64,000 bases of DNA. Origin: JBPCNH01 sp051001455 (GTDB lineage: Bacteria > Actinomycetota > CADDZG01 > WHSQ01). The DNA is taken from positions 62,001-126,000 of the forward strand of contig JBPCNH010000004.1 of the NCBI GenBank assembly GCA_051001455.1, written 5' to 3'. Shown one piece after another: positions 17,420 to 25,243 of this stretch (position 1 is the stretch's first letter; each line of letters opens with the position of its first letter). A program made the translations under genes and the position numbers. The notes beneath the pieces were generated by a model. That model did not search any database, was not told the DNA's origin, and was given only the letters and a program-made list of their open reading frames with translations.

Positions 17420-19183
17420 CTACGGATAGTCGTAGAAACCGCGGTTGGTCTTGCGGCCGAGGTATCCGGCACGAACCATGTGCTCTAGCAGAGGGGCCGG
17501 TGCGTAACGACGCTCTCGGAACTCCTCGTGGAGCGAGTTGAGGATCGCGTAGGTGACGTCAAGCCCCACGATGTCCATCAGCTCGAAGGGGCCCATGGGA
17601 TGCCCACATCCGAGCTTCATCGCGGTGTCGATGTCTTCCGGGGTGCCGTAACCCTGCTCGTGCATCGTCACCGCATCGTTCAGGTAAGGGAACAGCAGGA
17701 AGTTGACGATGAAGCCGGCGCGGTCGCGGCACCGCACCGGGTGTTTCTTCAGCGACCTGATCCAGGCCGTAGAGCGCTCTTCGACCTCGGTAGCGGTAGC
17801 TACGGTTCGCACCACCTCGACGAGTTTCATCACCGGGGCGGGATTGAAGAAATGCAAGCCGAGGACCTTGTCGGGGCGGGACGTGACGGAAGCGAGATCA
17901 ACGACCGACAGAGAGGAAGTCGTAGTCGCGAGCACCGCGTCCGGCTTGACGCAAGCATCTAGCTCTCTGAAGATGCCTAACTTCACGCCGAGGTCTTCCG
18001 CCACAGCTTCGACGACTATGTCGGCCTCGGCCATATCCGAGAATTCGAGAGTGGTCGTGATGCGACCCGCGATCTCCGCCGCTGCCGACTCATCGAGCTT
18101 GCTTCTCGAAACGGCTTTGTCGAGACTCTTCTGCACCGCCGCCTTAGCGCGCTTGATCGATGCCTCGCTTCGACCGCGCAGGATCACTTCGTTGCCGGCC
18201 TTGGCGGCTACCTCGGCGATGCCCGAGGCCATCAGCCCCGTCCCGACGATGCCGACGGTGCCGACATCCGAGGCCGGCCCCTCGGCCCCGGCGGGCGACG
18301 TGTCGACGACCTTCGAGGACTCCGGCCGCTCGTAGGTGTAGAAGCCCCGCCCGGTCTTGCGCCCGAGGTAACCGGCTACGACGTACTGCTTGAGCAGCGG
18401 GGCCGGAGCGTCCTGGTCGTCCCTGAACTGGCGCCAGAGAGCTTCACAGATCTCGTACGCGGAATCGAGGCCGATCAGATCGAGAAGAGCCAGCGGACCC
18501 ATCGGATGCCCACATCCCAGCTGCATCGCGGCATCGATATCTTCACGTGAGGCGAAACCCTGGTCATACATACGCGTCGCCGAATTGAGGTACGGGAACA
18601 ACAGCAGGTTCGCGATGAATCCGGCGCGATCGCGGCACGGGACCGGAGTCTTTCCCAGCTTCTCGGCAAAGCGGCGCGCCGTTTCGAGGGCCGACTCTTC
18701 CGTAGCCACGGTATGCACGAGCTCCACCAGCTTCATTACCTGCGCGGGGTTGAAGAAGTGGAAGCCCAAGACCCGCGACGGCCTGCTCGTGGCGACGGCC
18801 ATATCGATCACCGGTAGCGACGACGTGTTGGTCGCAAGCAGTGCGTCTTTTGCCAGGATCGAGTCCAGCCGGCCGAAGACCTCTTTCTTCAACTCGAGAT
18901 GTTCCGGTACGGCCTCGAAAACTATGTCGCAATCCGCCAGCGACTCGAGGGCCGTGGTGGATGCGATCCTGCCGATTATCTCGGCAGACTCCTCGGAAGT
19001 GAGCTTCCCGCGCTCTACGGCGCGCTCGACGCTGCGGGCTATCCGGTCCCGTCCCGCCTCGACCGCCTCGTCGGATATCTCGTGGAAGATGACGTCGAAC
19101 CCCGCGCGGGCCGAAACCTCGCAGATACCGGAACCCATCGTTCCGCAACCAACTACTCCGACCTTTGCGATCTCTACCGTCAC
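17420..19183 (-). CDS. Bimodular 3-hydroxyacyl-CoA dehydrogenase (two fused HAD units)
   Basis: The 587-residue protein is a head-to-tail duplication of a complete about 285-residue 3-hydroxyacyl-CoA dehydrogenase. Module 1 has GCGTMGSGI (residues 12-20), TNTSSL, GFHFFNPAQVMKLVE and FIANLLLFPYLN. Module 2 repeats these as GTGLMASGI, TTTSSL, GLHFFNPAPVMKLVE and FIVNFLLFPYLN. The catalytic Ser, His, Glu and Asn are kept in both. The loops after beta-2 differ: FHEISDE in module 1 fits NAD, whereas LRGRSE in module 2 fits NADP. The start is GTG 19183 with Shine-Dalgarno AAGGAG nine bases away. It should interconvert acetoacetyl-CoA and 3-hydroxybutyryl-CoA or related acyls. Confidence 0.9.
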   Translation of the reverse strand: MTVEIAKVGVVGCGTMGSGICEVSARAGFDVIFHEISDEAVEAGRDRIARSVERAVERGKLTSEESAEIIGRIASTTALESLADCDIVFEAVPEHLELKKEVFGRLDSILAKDALLATNTSSLPVIDMAVATSRPSRVLGFHFFNPAQVMKLVELVHTVATEESALETARRFAEKLGKTPVPCRDRAGFIANLLLFPYLNSATRMYDQGFASREDIDAAMQLGCGHPMGPLALLDLIGLDSAYEICEALWRQFRDDQDAPAPLLKQYVVAGYLGRKTGRGFYTYERPESSKVVDTSPAGAEGPASDVGTVGIVGTGLMASGIAEVAAKAGNEVILRGRSEASIKRAKAAVQKSLDKAVSRSKLDESAAAEIAGRITTTLEFSDMAEADIVVEAVAEDLGVKLGIFRELDACVKPDAVLATTTSSLSVVDLASVTSRPDKVLGLHFFNPAPVMKLVEVVRTVATATEVEERSTAWIRSLKKHPVRCRDRAGFIVNFLLFPYLNDAVTMHEQGYGTPEDIDTAMKLGCGHPMGPFELMDIVGLDVTYAILNSLHEEFRERRYAPAPLLEHMVRAGYLGRKTNRGFYDYP

Positions 19184-19214
19184 TGAAGAACACTCCTTGT
19201 GGGGGCAAGCAAGA

Positions 19215-19229
19215 TAGGCATCGAGCCTA
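19215..19229. promoter_or_regulatory. Small inverted repeat in the divergent promoter region
   Basis: TAGGC-N5-GCCTA lies in the 64 bp between the divergent dehydrogenase (start 19183) and mutase (start 19248) genes. On the minus strand it contains TAGGCT (19229-19224), a possible -10. It may be an operator for both genes, but the arms are short. Confidence 0.3.
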
Positions 19230-19234
19230 AGCCT

Positions 19235-19240
19235 TACGAT
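19235..19240 (+). promoter_or_regulatory. Leaderless -10 box (TACGAT) of the mutase gene
   Basis: TACGAT ends seven bases before the ATG at 19248. No Shine-Dalgarno sequence is present. Confidence 0.6.
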
Positions 19241-19247
19241 TGGCCTG

Positions 19248-21221
19248 ATGGAAAACGTGCCCAAAGAGCGAGACCGCCCCTGGCTGATCCGTACTTACGC
19301 CGGTTACGCCAGCCCGGCGGCCACGAATCAGCGCTTCCGTAGCAACCTCGCCAAGGGGCAGACGGGTCTCTCGGTGGCCTTCGACCTGCCTACCCAGACC
19401 GGCTACGACTCCGACCACGTGATGTCCCGCGGGGAGGTCGGCAAGGTGGGCGTCCCCATCGGCCACCTCGGGGATATGAGGGCCGTTTTCGAAGACATCC
19501 CCGTCGGCGAGATGAACACCTCCATGACGATCAATGCGACCGCCGTGTGGCTGCTCGCTCTCTACGTGGCCGTTGCCGAAGAACAAGGCGCTCCTCATGC
19601 GTCCTTAGCCGGAACGACGCAGAACGACATCTTGAAGGAATACCTCTCGCGAGGGACACACATCTTCCCCCCGGGCCCTTCGATGAGACTGACCACCGAT
19701 CTCATCATCTGGACCTTGAAAGAAGCCCCCAAGTGGAACCCGATCAACGTCTGCTCGTACCACCTCCAAGAGGCGGGTGCCGGCCCCGTTCTAGAAGTCG
19801 CATATGCATTGGCCAACGCGATCACGGTGCTGGACGCCGTCAGATCCACGGGGCAGATCGGCGATGACGAATTCCCCCGCCTGGTGGGAAGGATCTCCTT
19901 CTTCTGCAACGCAGGCATCCGGTACATCGAAGAGATGTGCAAGATGCGCGCCTTCAAAGAGCTATGGGACCGCATCACTCACGAGCGCTATGGGATCGAG
20001 GATCCGAAGTTCCGCCGGCTTCGTTACGGCGTTCAGGTCAATTCACTCGGACTCACGTCCCTTCAACCCGAGAACAACGTCCATCGGATCCTTCTCGAGA
20101 TGCTGGCCGTTACTCAATCGCGCGACGCGCGCGCGCGCGCCGTTCAACTACCGGCCTGGAATGAGGCACTCGGACTGCCCCGCTCCTGGGATCAGCAATG
20201 GTCGATGAGAGCGCAACAGATCCTGGCACTCGAGACCGATCTTCTCGAGTACGACGACATCTTCGAAGGGTCCAAGGTCATCGCCGACAAGACCGACGAG
20301 ATCGCTACCGGCGCCTGGGCTGAGCTACAACGCGTGCTGGACCAAGGCGGATCCGTGGACGCCCTCGGGTACATGAAGGAACGGCTCGTTGGAGCCCACG
20401 CGGAGCGGCGACGGAAGATCGAGTCGGGTGAGCAGCCGGTGGTGGGGCTGAACATCTACCAGACCTCGGAGATGTCACCGCTGGTTGGAACGCAGCTTGC
20501 CTTCGAGGCTGTAGATCCGGCGGCCGAGGGAGAACAGATAGACAGACTCGAGAAGTGGCGCGCCGCCAGAGAACAGAAGCGAGTGTCTGCCGCCATCGAC
20601 GAGCTGAAGCGAGTGGCCCAAACCGAGGAGAACATCTTGCCTGCGTCGATCGCGGCCGCGAAGGCAGGGGTGACGACCGGCGAATGGGCCGACGCGCTGC
20701 GGGATGTATTCGGTGAATACCGAGCTCCTACCGGTATCGGAACCGGGACCACGGCGGCGAGTGAGATGTCCTCGGCCCGCGCGGAAGTCACTGCGGCGGC
20801 GGCACGTTTGGGCGTGCCCCGGCTGCGCATGTTGATCGCCAAGCCGGGCCTGGACGGGCACTCCAATGCCGCCGAGCAGATCGCCGTGCGGGCACGGGAT
20901 GCCGGCTTCGAGGTCGTCTATCAAGGCATCCGCCTCACACCGGGTCAGATCGCTCAGGCCGCGGTCGAGGAAGACGTGCACGTGATCGGCCTCTCGATCC
21001 TCTCGGGCGCGCACGGTCTGTTGGTCCCGGAGGTTATAGATCGCCTCAGAGAGGAAGGGATCGGACCCGACGAGATCCCACTGGTAGTGGGTGGGGTCAT
21101 CCCACGGGATGATGCCGCCAAACTCATCGAGATCGGGGTGGCGAAGGTCTACACCCCGGACGACTACGACCTGAACCTCATGATCGGTGAGATAGCCGGC
21201 CTGCTGGGGACCACGTCGTGA
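19248..21221 (+). CDS. meaA: Ethylmalonyl-CoA mutase (MeaA-type, B12-dependent)
   Basis: The single 657-residue chain carries both the (beta/alpha)8 acyl-CoA domain (residues about 1-500) and the C-terminal cobalamin domain (about 530-657), as in MeaA/Ecm. Landmarks recalled from Streptomyces MeaA are nearly identical: DRPWLIRTYAGYA, GLSVAFDLPTQTGYDSDH, MNTSMTINATA, GTTQNDILKEYLSRGTH and VCSYHLQEAGA. The cobalamin region has KPGLDGHSNAAEQIA, then LSILSGAH and VVGGVIP. The usual D-x-H-x-x-G B12 box reads DGHSNA, with Ala in place of the last Gly. The reaction is ethylmalonyl-CoA to methylsuccinyl-CoA; methylmalonyl-CoA mutase is the alternative, but the overall match is to MeaA. Confidence 0.92.
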   Translation: MENVPKERDRPWLIRTYAGYASPAATNQRFRSNLAKGQTGLSVAFDLPTQTGYDSDHVMSRGEVGKVGVPIGHLGDMRAVFEDIPVGEMNTSMTINATAVWLLALYVAVAEEQGAPHASLAGTTQNDILKEYLSRGTHIFPPGPSMRLTTDLIIWTLKEAPKWNPINVCSYHLQEAGAGPVLEVAYALANAITVLDAVRSTGQIGDDEFPRLVGRISFFCNAGIRYIEEMCKMRAFKELWDRITHERYGIEDPKFRRLRYGVQVNSLGLTSLQPENNVHRILLEMLAVTQSRDARARAVQLPAWNEALGLPRSWDQQWSMRAQQILALETDLLEYDDIFEGSKVIADKTDEIATGAWAELQRVLDQGGSVDALGYMKERLVGAHAERRRKIESGEQPVVGLNIYQTSEMSPLVGTQLAFEAVDPAAEGEQIDRLEKWRAAREQKRVSAAIDELKRVAQTEENILPASIAAAKAGVTTGEWADALRDVFGEYRAPTGIGTGTTAASEMSSARAEVTAAAARLGVPRLRMLIAKPGLDGHSNAAEQIAVRARDAGFEVVYQGIRLTPGQIAQAAVEEDVHVIGLSILSGAHGLLVPEVIDRLREEGIGPDEIPLVVGGVIPRDDAAKLIEIGVAKVYTPDDYDLNLMIGEIAGLLGTTS

Positions 21222-21665
21222 GTGACCACATCAGTATCTCGATCCTCCTGATCGAAGACGAGGACGAGGACGCCGCCCGCCTCGAGGGGGTCGTGGCCGA
21301 GGACGGAGCCCAGCGCTCATGGAATTGCGACGGGTGACCTTCTACTGCGCTCGTTAGCGCAACGTATGCGAGGGAACCTGAGGAAGATTGACACGCTCGG
21401 GCGCATCGGGGGCGACGAATTCGCCGTCGTTGCAGAAGACATCAATGCAGCCGACCACACGGCGCTGGTGGCCCAGAAGCTCCTCGAGGCCGTCACTCAG
21501 CCGTTCTTCCTCGAGGGTGTCGAGGTAACGGCCACCGCCAGCGTCGGAGCGGCCCTGTTCCCCTACGACGGGACCAAAGCCGAGAAGCTCTGGGCCCGGG
21601 CGAACGAGGCACTCGCCGCTGCCAAGGCGGCCGGCGGCAACGCCGCTCGGGTGGCCCAGGCGTAG
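21218..21665 (+). pseudogene. Decayed response-regulator/GGDEF diguanylate cyclase gene
   Basis: Two mismatched fragments remain. From GTG 21218, overlapping the mutase stop, a receiver-like start (ISILLIEDEDEDAARLEGVV) runs about 40 codons to a TGA near 21338. In the +1 frame, a GGDEF C-terminal half follows: GDLLLRSLAQRM, then RIGGDEFAVVAEDI and ASVGAALFPYDG, ending at 21665. Most of the receiver and the first half of GGDEF are missing, so an internal deletion with a frameshift is the simplest reading. The active-site GGDEF itself survives. A 99-residue remnant starting at ATG 21366 might still be translated but would not be a functional cyclase. Confidence 0.8.
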
Positions 21666-21758
21666 AGCCTTCCAGCAGGAAGACACGGTCCGCCGTCGAA
21701 ACCGTCCTCAGTGACCGGGACATGAGGTTCGGACACATTTCTTGATGGAGGAATCCTG

Positions 21759-22439
21759 ATGCAGAAGCTCGTCGCAACGATCCTGACCGGGGCGTTCGTC
21801 ATCTTCCCGGCGGGTCCGGCCACCCCGAAGCCGGTTCAGGTGTGGGAAGACCGCGCCGGTGATGCCGGCAATCAGGACTCAGAGATCCCTGGTGCAGCTC
21901 AAGCCGGATTCGACCTGATCGGCGGTTCCATCGCCAAGGTCAAGAACGATCTCGAATTCACCACCGAGGTTGCCGAGATGCCTTCAACAGGGGCGCTGCC
22001 GGAAGGGTTCCGCTTCCTATGGCACTTCGCCGTGGATGGCGAAGAGTTTCGTTTGACGATCAAGAGCCAAGACATCGGGGAACCAGACCTCATCGCCCAG
22101 CAGGGCACAGAGCGCATCGGGCAGGTCGACATGGACGGTCACTTCCGTCTGGAAGAGTGCTACACCGATGCGACCTTGCCGGTCACGTTGTCGCAGTGCG
22201 CCGCGATCGAATATCTCGAGGGCGTCTTTGACCCTTCGGAAGCAACCTTCACCGCGATCGTCCCTATGGAATCCATAAAGGCGAAGAAGAAGTCGCTTAT
22301 CACGGGGGGTACCGGGGGATCTACCTCAACCGGTTGCCAGATCTGCTGGATCCCTCATTACGCCGAACGGTCGTTGACCCCTCACACGATCATCGATTCC
22401 GCCGTACAGACCTCGACCTACAAGGTCCCAAAGAAATAG
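21759..22439 (+). CDS. Secreted protein of unknown function
   Basis: This 226-residue protein begins with a signal peptide (MQKLVATILTGAFVIFPAG) and has no other membrane helix. The mature part is predicted mostly beta: VWEDRAGDAGNQ (Asp/Gly-rich), FRFLWHFAVDGEEFRLTIK and GHFRLEECYTDATLPV. Cysteines at ECYT, SQCAA and GCQICW could form disulphides. A Gly/Ser/Thr stretch (GGTGGSTSTG) precedes the last pair. I do not recognise a family. A good Shine-Dalgarno sequence (GGAGGA) precedes the ATG, and a strong hairpin terminator follows the stop, so it is probably a single-gene transcript. Confidence 0.65.
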   Translation: MQKLVATILTGAFVIFPAGPATPKPVQVWEDRAGDAGNQDSEIPGAAQAGFDLIGGSIAKVKNDLEFTTEVAEMPSTGALPEGFRFLWHFAVDGEEFRLTIKSQDIGEPDLIAQQGTERIGQVDMDGHFRLEECYTDATLPVTLSQCAAIEYLEGVFDPSEATFTAIVPMESIKAKKKSLITGGTGGSTSTGCQICWIPHYAERSLTPHTIIDSAVQTSTYKVPKK

Positions 22440-22463
22440 GTGTAAGGCACCCGTCGGAAACCC

Positions 22464-22495
22464 AGAAAGGCCCTTCCGGACGGAGCGGCCTTTCT
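22464..22495 (+). terminator. Hairpin terminator after the secreted-protein gene
   Basis: A 9-bp perfect stem (AGAAAGGCC pairing with GGCCTTTCT) encloses an inner TCCG/CGGA stem. The 3' arm supplies the only U-rich stretch, so it may be a factor-assisted or modest intrinsic terminator. Confidence 0.6.
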
Positions 22496-22519
22496 CGCGT
22501 TCGGGCTTAGGGAGCCGGA

Positions 22520-24508
22520 GTGCGTGAAGATAGGCGCCCTATGGACAACTCGAAGATGCCCGGTCTCGCAGGAGTGGCCGTCGTAAGTCTGGGCTTGGTA
22601 GGAGCGGCGCTGTGGCTGGGGCTTCTGCTCGGGCCGTGGCGTCTCGCAAGCGGCATGCTCGAAGCGGGCAGACGGCTCGACCGAACTGAGAACCACCTCT
22701 CCAACGGCAACAGCCGCAAGGCGAGGGTCGAAGCCATGTCTGCCGTCGCCGCCGCCGATCGGGCCCGGGCCGGCCTCACCGGCGGAGGACCTTTGTTCGA
22801 CGTCGCACGGGCCCTGCCCCAAGCCGCCGACGCTCTCGAGGAGGTCCCTCATCTCGTGGCGGCCCTGGAACATTCGGCTCGGGCGGCTCTGGGAACGGTG
22901 GCTCTCGCCGAAGGTTCCCTGAAGGGGCCCGACCGGTTGATAGCACCGGATCCCGATGACCCCGACGGTGGATCGATGATCAGGATCGAGCGCGTCGAAG
23001 CCCTCGGGGGTGAGGTTCGGGACATCCGCCGGGAGCTGGCCGCCGCCCGGGATGAGCTCGAAGAGGTCGACACCGGCAACCTTCCCGGACGGGGATCACA
23101 AGCGGTACGCGACGGCATCGCCCGCGCTGCTCAAGCGGGCCGGATCCTGAAAGACGCGCAGGCAGGTTTCGACATCCTTCCGGCGATCCTCGGCCGGGAC
23201 GAGCCGCGCACCTATCTGCTGGGTTTCCAGAACACCGCCGAGCAGCGCGGGACCGGAGGAGCGATCTTGCAGTTCAGTCAGATGACGATCGACGAAGGCC
23301 GGGTCGAAATCGATGAGAAGGCGAGCTCGGTCTACAACGTCGATGCCAACCGGAAACAGATCTCGATCCCCTTGCCCGATGATGCTTGGCACGTGGCACA
23401 GATCCCGGATGCGCAGCGTTTCGGCAATGCGAACTGGTCGCCGGACTGGCCGCTGTCGGCGCAGCTCACCATCGATTACGCGAAGGCGACCCCGGGGATC
23501 GACTTCCCGGACGTCGACGGCGTCATCAACGTGGACCCTCTCGCGATCCAGAAGTTGATGCCCGGAACGGGCCCCTTCACGACGAAGTCGCAGAACCGCA
23601 TTTCCGCCTCCCGCGTGGTGCACTTCCTGCTGTACAAGGCGTACGCGTCGTACCCCATCAAGGGCGTTCGGCGGGTGGTCTTAAACCAGGTGGTCGACGG
23701 CTTCGTGAAGAGGATGTTCGATCCGAATCGCCCGACGGCGCTCGCCACGGGTCTCGGCTCCGCTCTCGCTCAGAAGCACATGCAGATCTGGATGAAGGAG
23801 CCTGCCGAACAAGCTTTCATCGAACGGATGAAATGGGACGGCGCGATCAAGGAGGCGAAGGGTTCCGATTACGTATATGTGGTCGAACAGAACGTGGGCG
23901 GTAACAAGCTCGACTACTTCGACACCAACACCACCACGATGGACATCCGCATCGAGGAACGCGACGCGATCACATCCACCGAGATGAGGGTCCACAACGG
24001 GGTCTTCCTCCCCCAACCCCGTTACTCGATGGGCGACACCCAATCGAGGCGCGCCTGCAGCTCGACCGTCTGCCCCACCCACAGACCGATGCTGAACCTC
24101 TACGTGCAGGGCGACGCGGAGCTGCTGGGATGGGAGATCGGTGCCGGCGTCACGAGGATCGACTCACCCGCTCCGGCGGCGTGGAACGGCGACATCCCGG
24201 CCACGCACATGGAGCGGGGCAAGAGGGTATGGAGCGGGACCCTGCAGATCCCTCCGGCAACCGAGGGAACGCTGCGGTTCGATTACCGTGTGCCGTCTGT
24301 AGTTCGGACGAAAGACGGACGAAGCGTCTATCGTCTCCAGGTCCAGCATCAACCGAAGGTGCGACCCGAGAACATGATCGTTCGGTTATCCCTGCCGGAC
24401 GGCGCCTCGGATGTACGCGCCAAAGGTTGGACGCGGGACGGTGACACGCTGGTATGGGAGAGACCGTTGAAGGAGGACTTGGTGCTGGAGGTGTCGTGGC
24501 AAGAGTGA
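22520..24508 (+). CDS. DUF4012 domain-containing membrane-anchored protein
   Basis: The product is 662 residues from GTG 22520, or 655 from ATG 22541, which directly precedes the membrane helix (about residues 15-40). The large outer part matches DUF4012: an N-terminal helical region (ALPQAADALEEVPHLVAAL), then the family hallmark YLLGFQNTAEQRGTGGAILQ at about 232-251, and DFPDVDGVINVDPLAIQKLM. Such proteins are common in actinobacterial and Chloroflexi exopolysaccharide loci, but no biochemical function is established. It ends in a GTGA-type overlap with the nucleotidyltransferase gene, so it is the first gene of an operon with the next three genes. Confidence 0.75.
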   Translation: MREDRRPMDNSKMPGLAGVAVVSLGLVGAALWLGLLLGPWRLASGMLEAGRRLDRTENHLSNGNSRKARVEAMSAVAAADRARAGLTGGGPLFDVARALPQAADALEEVPHLVAALEHSARAALGTVALAEGSLKGPDRLIAPDPDDPDGGSMIRIERVEALGGEVRDIRRELAAARDELEEVDTGNLPGRGSQAVRDGIARAAQAGRILKDAQAGFDILPAILGRDEPRTYLLGFQNTAEQRGTGGAILQFSQMTIDEGRVEIDEKASSVYNVDANRKQISIPLPDDAWHVAQIPDAQRFGNANWSPDWPLSAQLTIDYAKATPGIDFPDVDGVINVDPLAIQKLMPGTGPFTTKSQNRISASRVVHFLLYKAYASYPIKGVRRVVLNQVVDGFVKRMFDPNRPTALATGLGSALAQKHMQIWMKEPAEQAFIERMKWDGAIKEAKGSDYVYVVEQNVGGNKLDYFDTNTTTMDIRIEERDAITSTEMRVHNGVFLPQPRYSMGDTQSRRACSSTVCPTHRPMLNLYVQGDAELLGWEIGAGVTRIDSPAPAAWNGDIPATHMERGKRVWSGTLQIPPATEGTLRFDYRVPSVVRTKDGRSVYRLQVQHQPKVRPENMIVRLSLPDGASDVRAKGWTRDGDTLVWERPLKEDLVLEVSWQE

Positions 24509-25221
24509 GAGCCGCTCTCCTCGCCGCGGGGCGAGGTGTTCGCATGGGCGGGGACACCCCGAAGACCCTGAAACCCGTGGGGGAAAAAGGGCCTCTGCTG
24601 CAGTATCTGATCGACGGACTCAAGGAGGCCGAGGTCGAAGATCTGCTCGTCGTCACCGGGCACCGCCCCGGCGAGGTCGAGACCTACGTGACCGAACGTT
24701 GGGGATCGGACAACCTGACCTTCGTGCGCAACATGCGCTACGCCTCTTGGGGGAACTTCCACTCGGTCCGCGTGGCCGTCGATCAATCACCGGGGTTCGA
24801 CCTGATGGTCGTCAACTCCGACATCGTCACTCATCCCGAGGTGTACCGGCGCGTCATCGAGACCGCGGGCGACCTCGTTCTAGCCGTGCAGAAAAGAGAT
24901 CGTCTCGACATGGAAGACATGCGTGTCCATCTCGACGGGAACCGCGTACTCGGGGTATCCAAAGACCTGAAGATGGCCCGGAGTCACGGTGAGTACACCG
25001 GGGTTTCGTTGCTCAGAGGGCGCGCCCACCGCGTCTACTCGGATATCTGTAACGAGATGCAATGGCAAGCTCGAACCGGCCTCTACTACGAGGACATCTA
25101 CAACATGATGACCGGTCACGTCGACGCCCGGGCAGCCCAGGTAGCCGCTGGCGAATATGCCGAGGTCGACACACCCGAAGACCTGCGGGCCGCCGAGCGG
25201 GTCCTCGAGCGCCACTTCTAG
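24496..25221 (+). CDS. MobA/RmlA-like NTP transferase (sugar- or polyol-phosphate nucleotidyltransferase)
   Basis: The 241-residue protein has the nucleotidyltransferase signature ALLAAGRGVRMGG followed by PKTLKPVG, and a metal-binding aspartate in LMVVNSDIVTHPE. Its size and short C-terminal part resemble cytidylyltransferases of the phosphocholine (LicC) or inositol-1-phosphate type more than RmlA. The next gene encodes a glycerol-1-phosphate dehydrogenase-like enzyme and a CDP-alcohol phosphotransferase lies in the same locus, so a CTP:glycerol-1-phosphate or polyol-phosphate role is suggested; this is inference. GTG 24496 follows GGAGG by four bases, and GTG 24505, overlapping the previous stop as GTGA, is an alternative. 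Confidence 0.8.
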   Translation: MARVRAALLAAGRGVRMGGDTPKTLKPVGEKGPLLQYLIDGLKEAEVEDLLVVTGHRPGEVETYVTERWGSDNLTFVRNMRYASWGNFHSVRVAVDQSPGFDLMVVNSDIVTHPEVYRRVIETAGDLVLAVQKRDRLDMEDMRVHLDGNRVLGVSKDLKMARSHGEYTGVSLLRGRAHRVYSDICNEMQWQARTGLYYEDIYNMMTGHVDARAAQVAAGEYAEVDTPEDLRAAERVLERHF

Positions 25222-25243
25222 TGGGGCGCTAGCCCTCACCCCG

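Noticed and set aside
20119..20141. Run of alternating C and G in the mutase gene
   Set aside because: It encodes the conserved DARARAVQ segment of MeaA proteins, so it is coding sequence rather than a structural or Z-DNA element.
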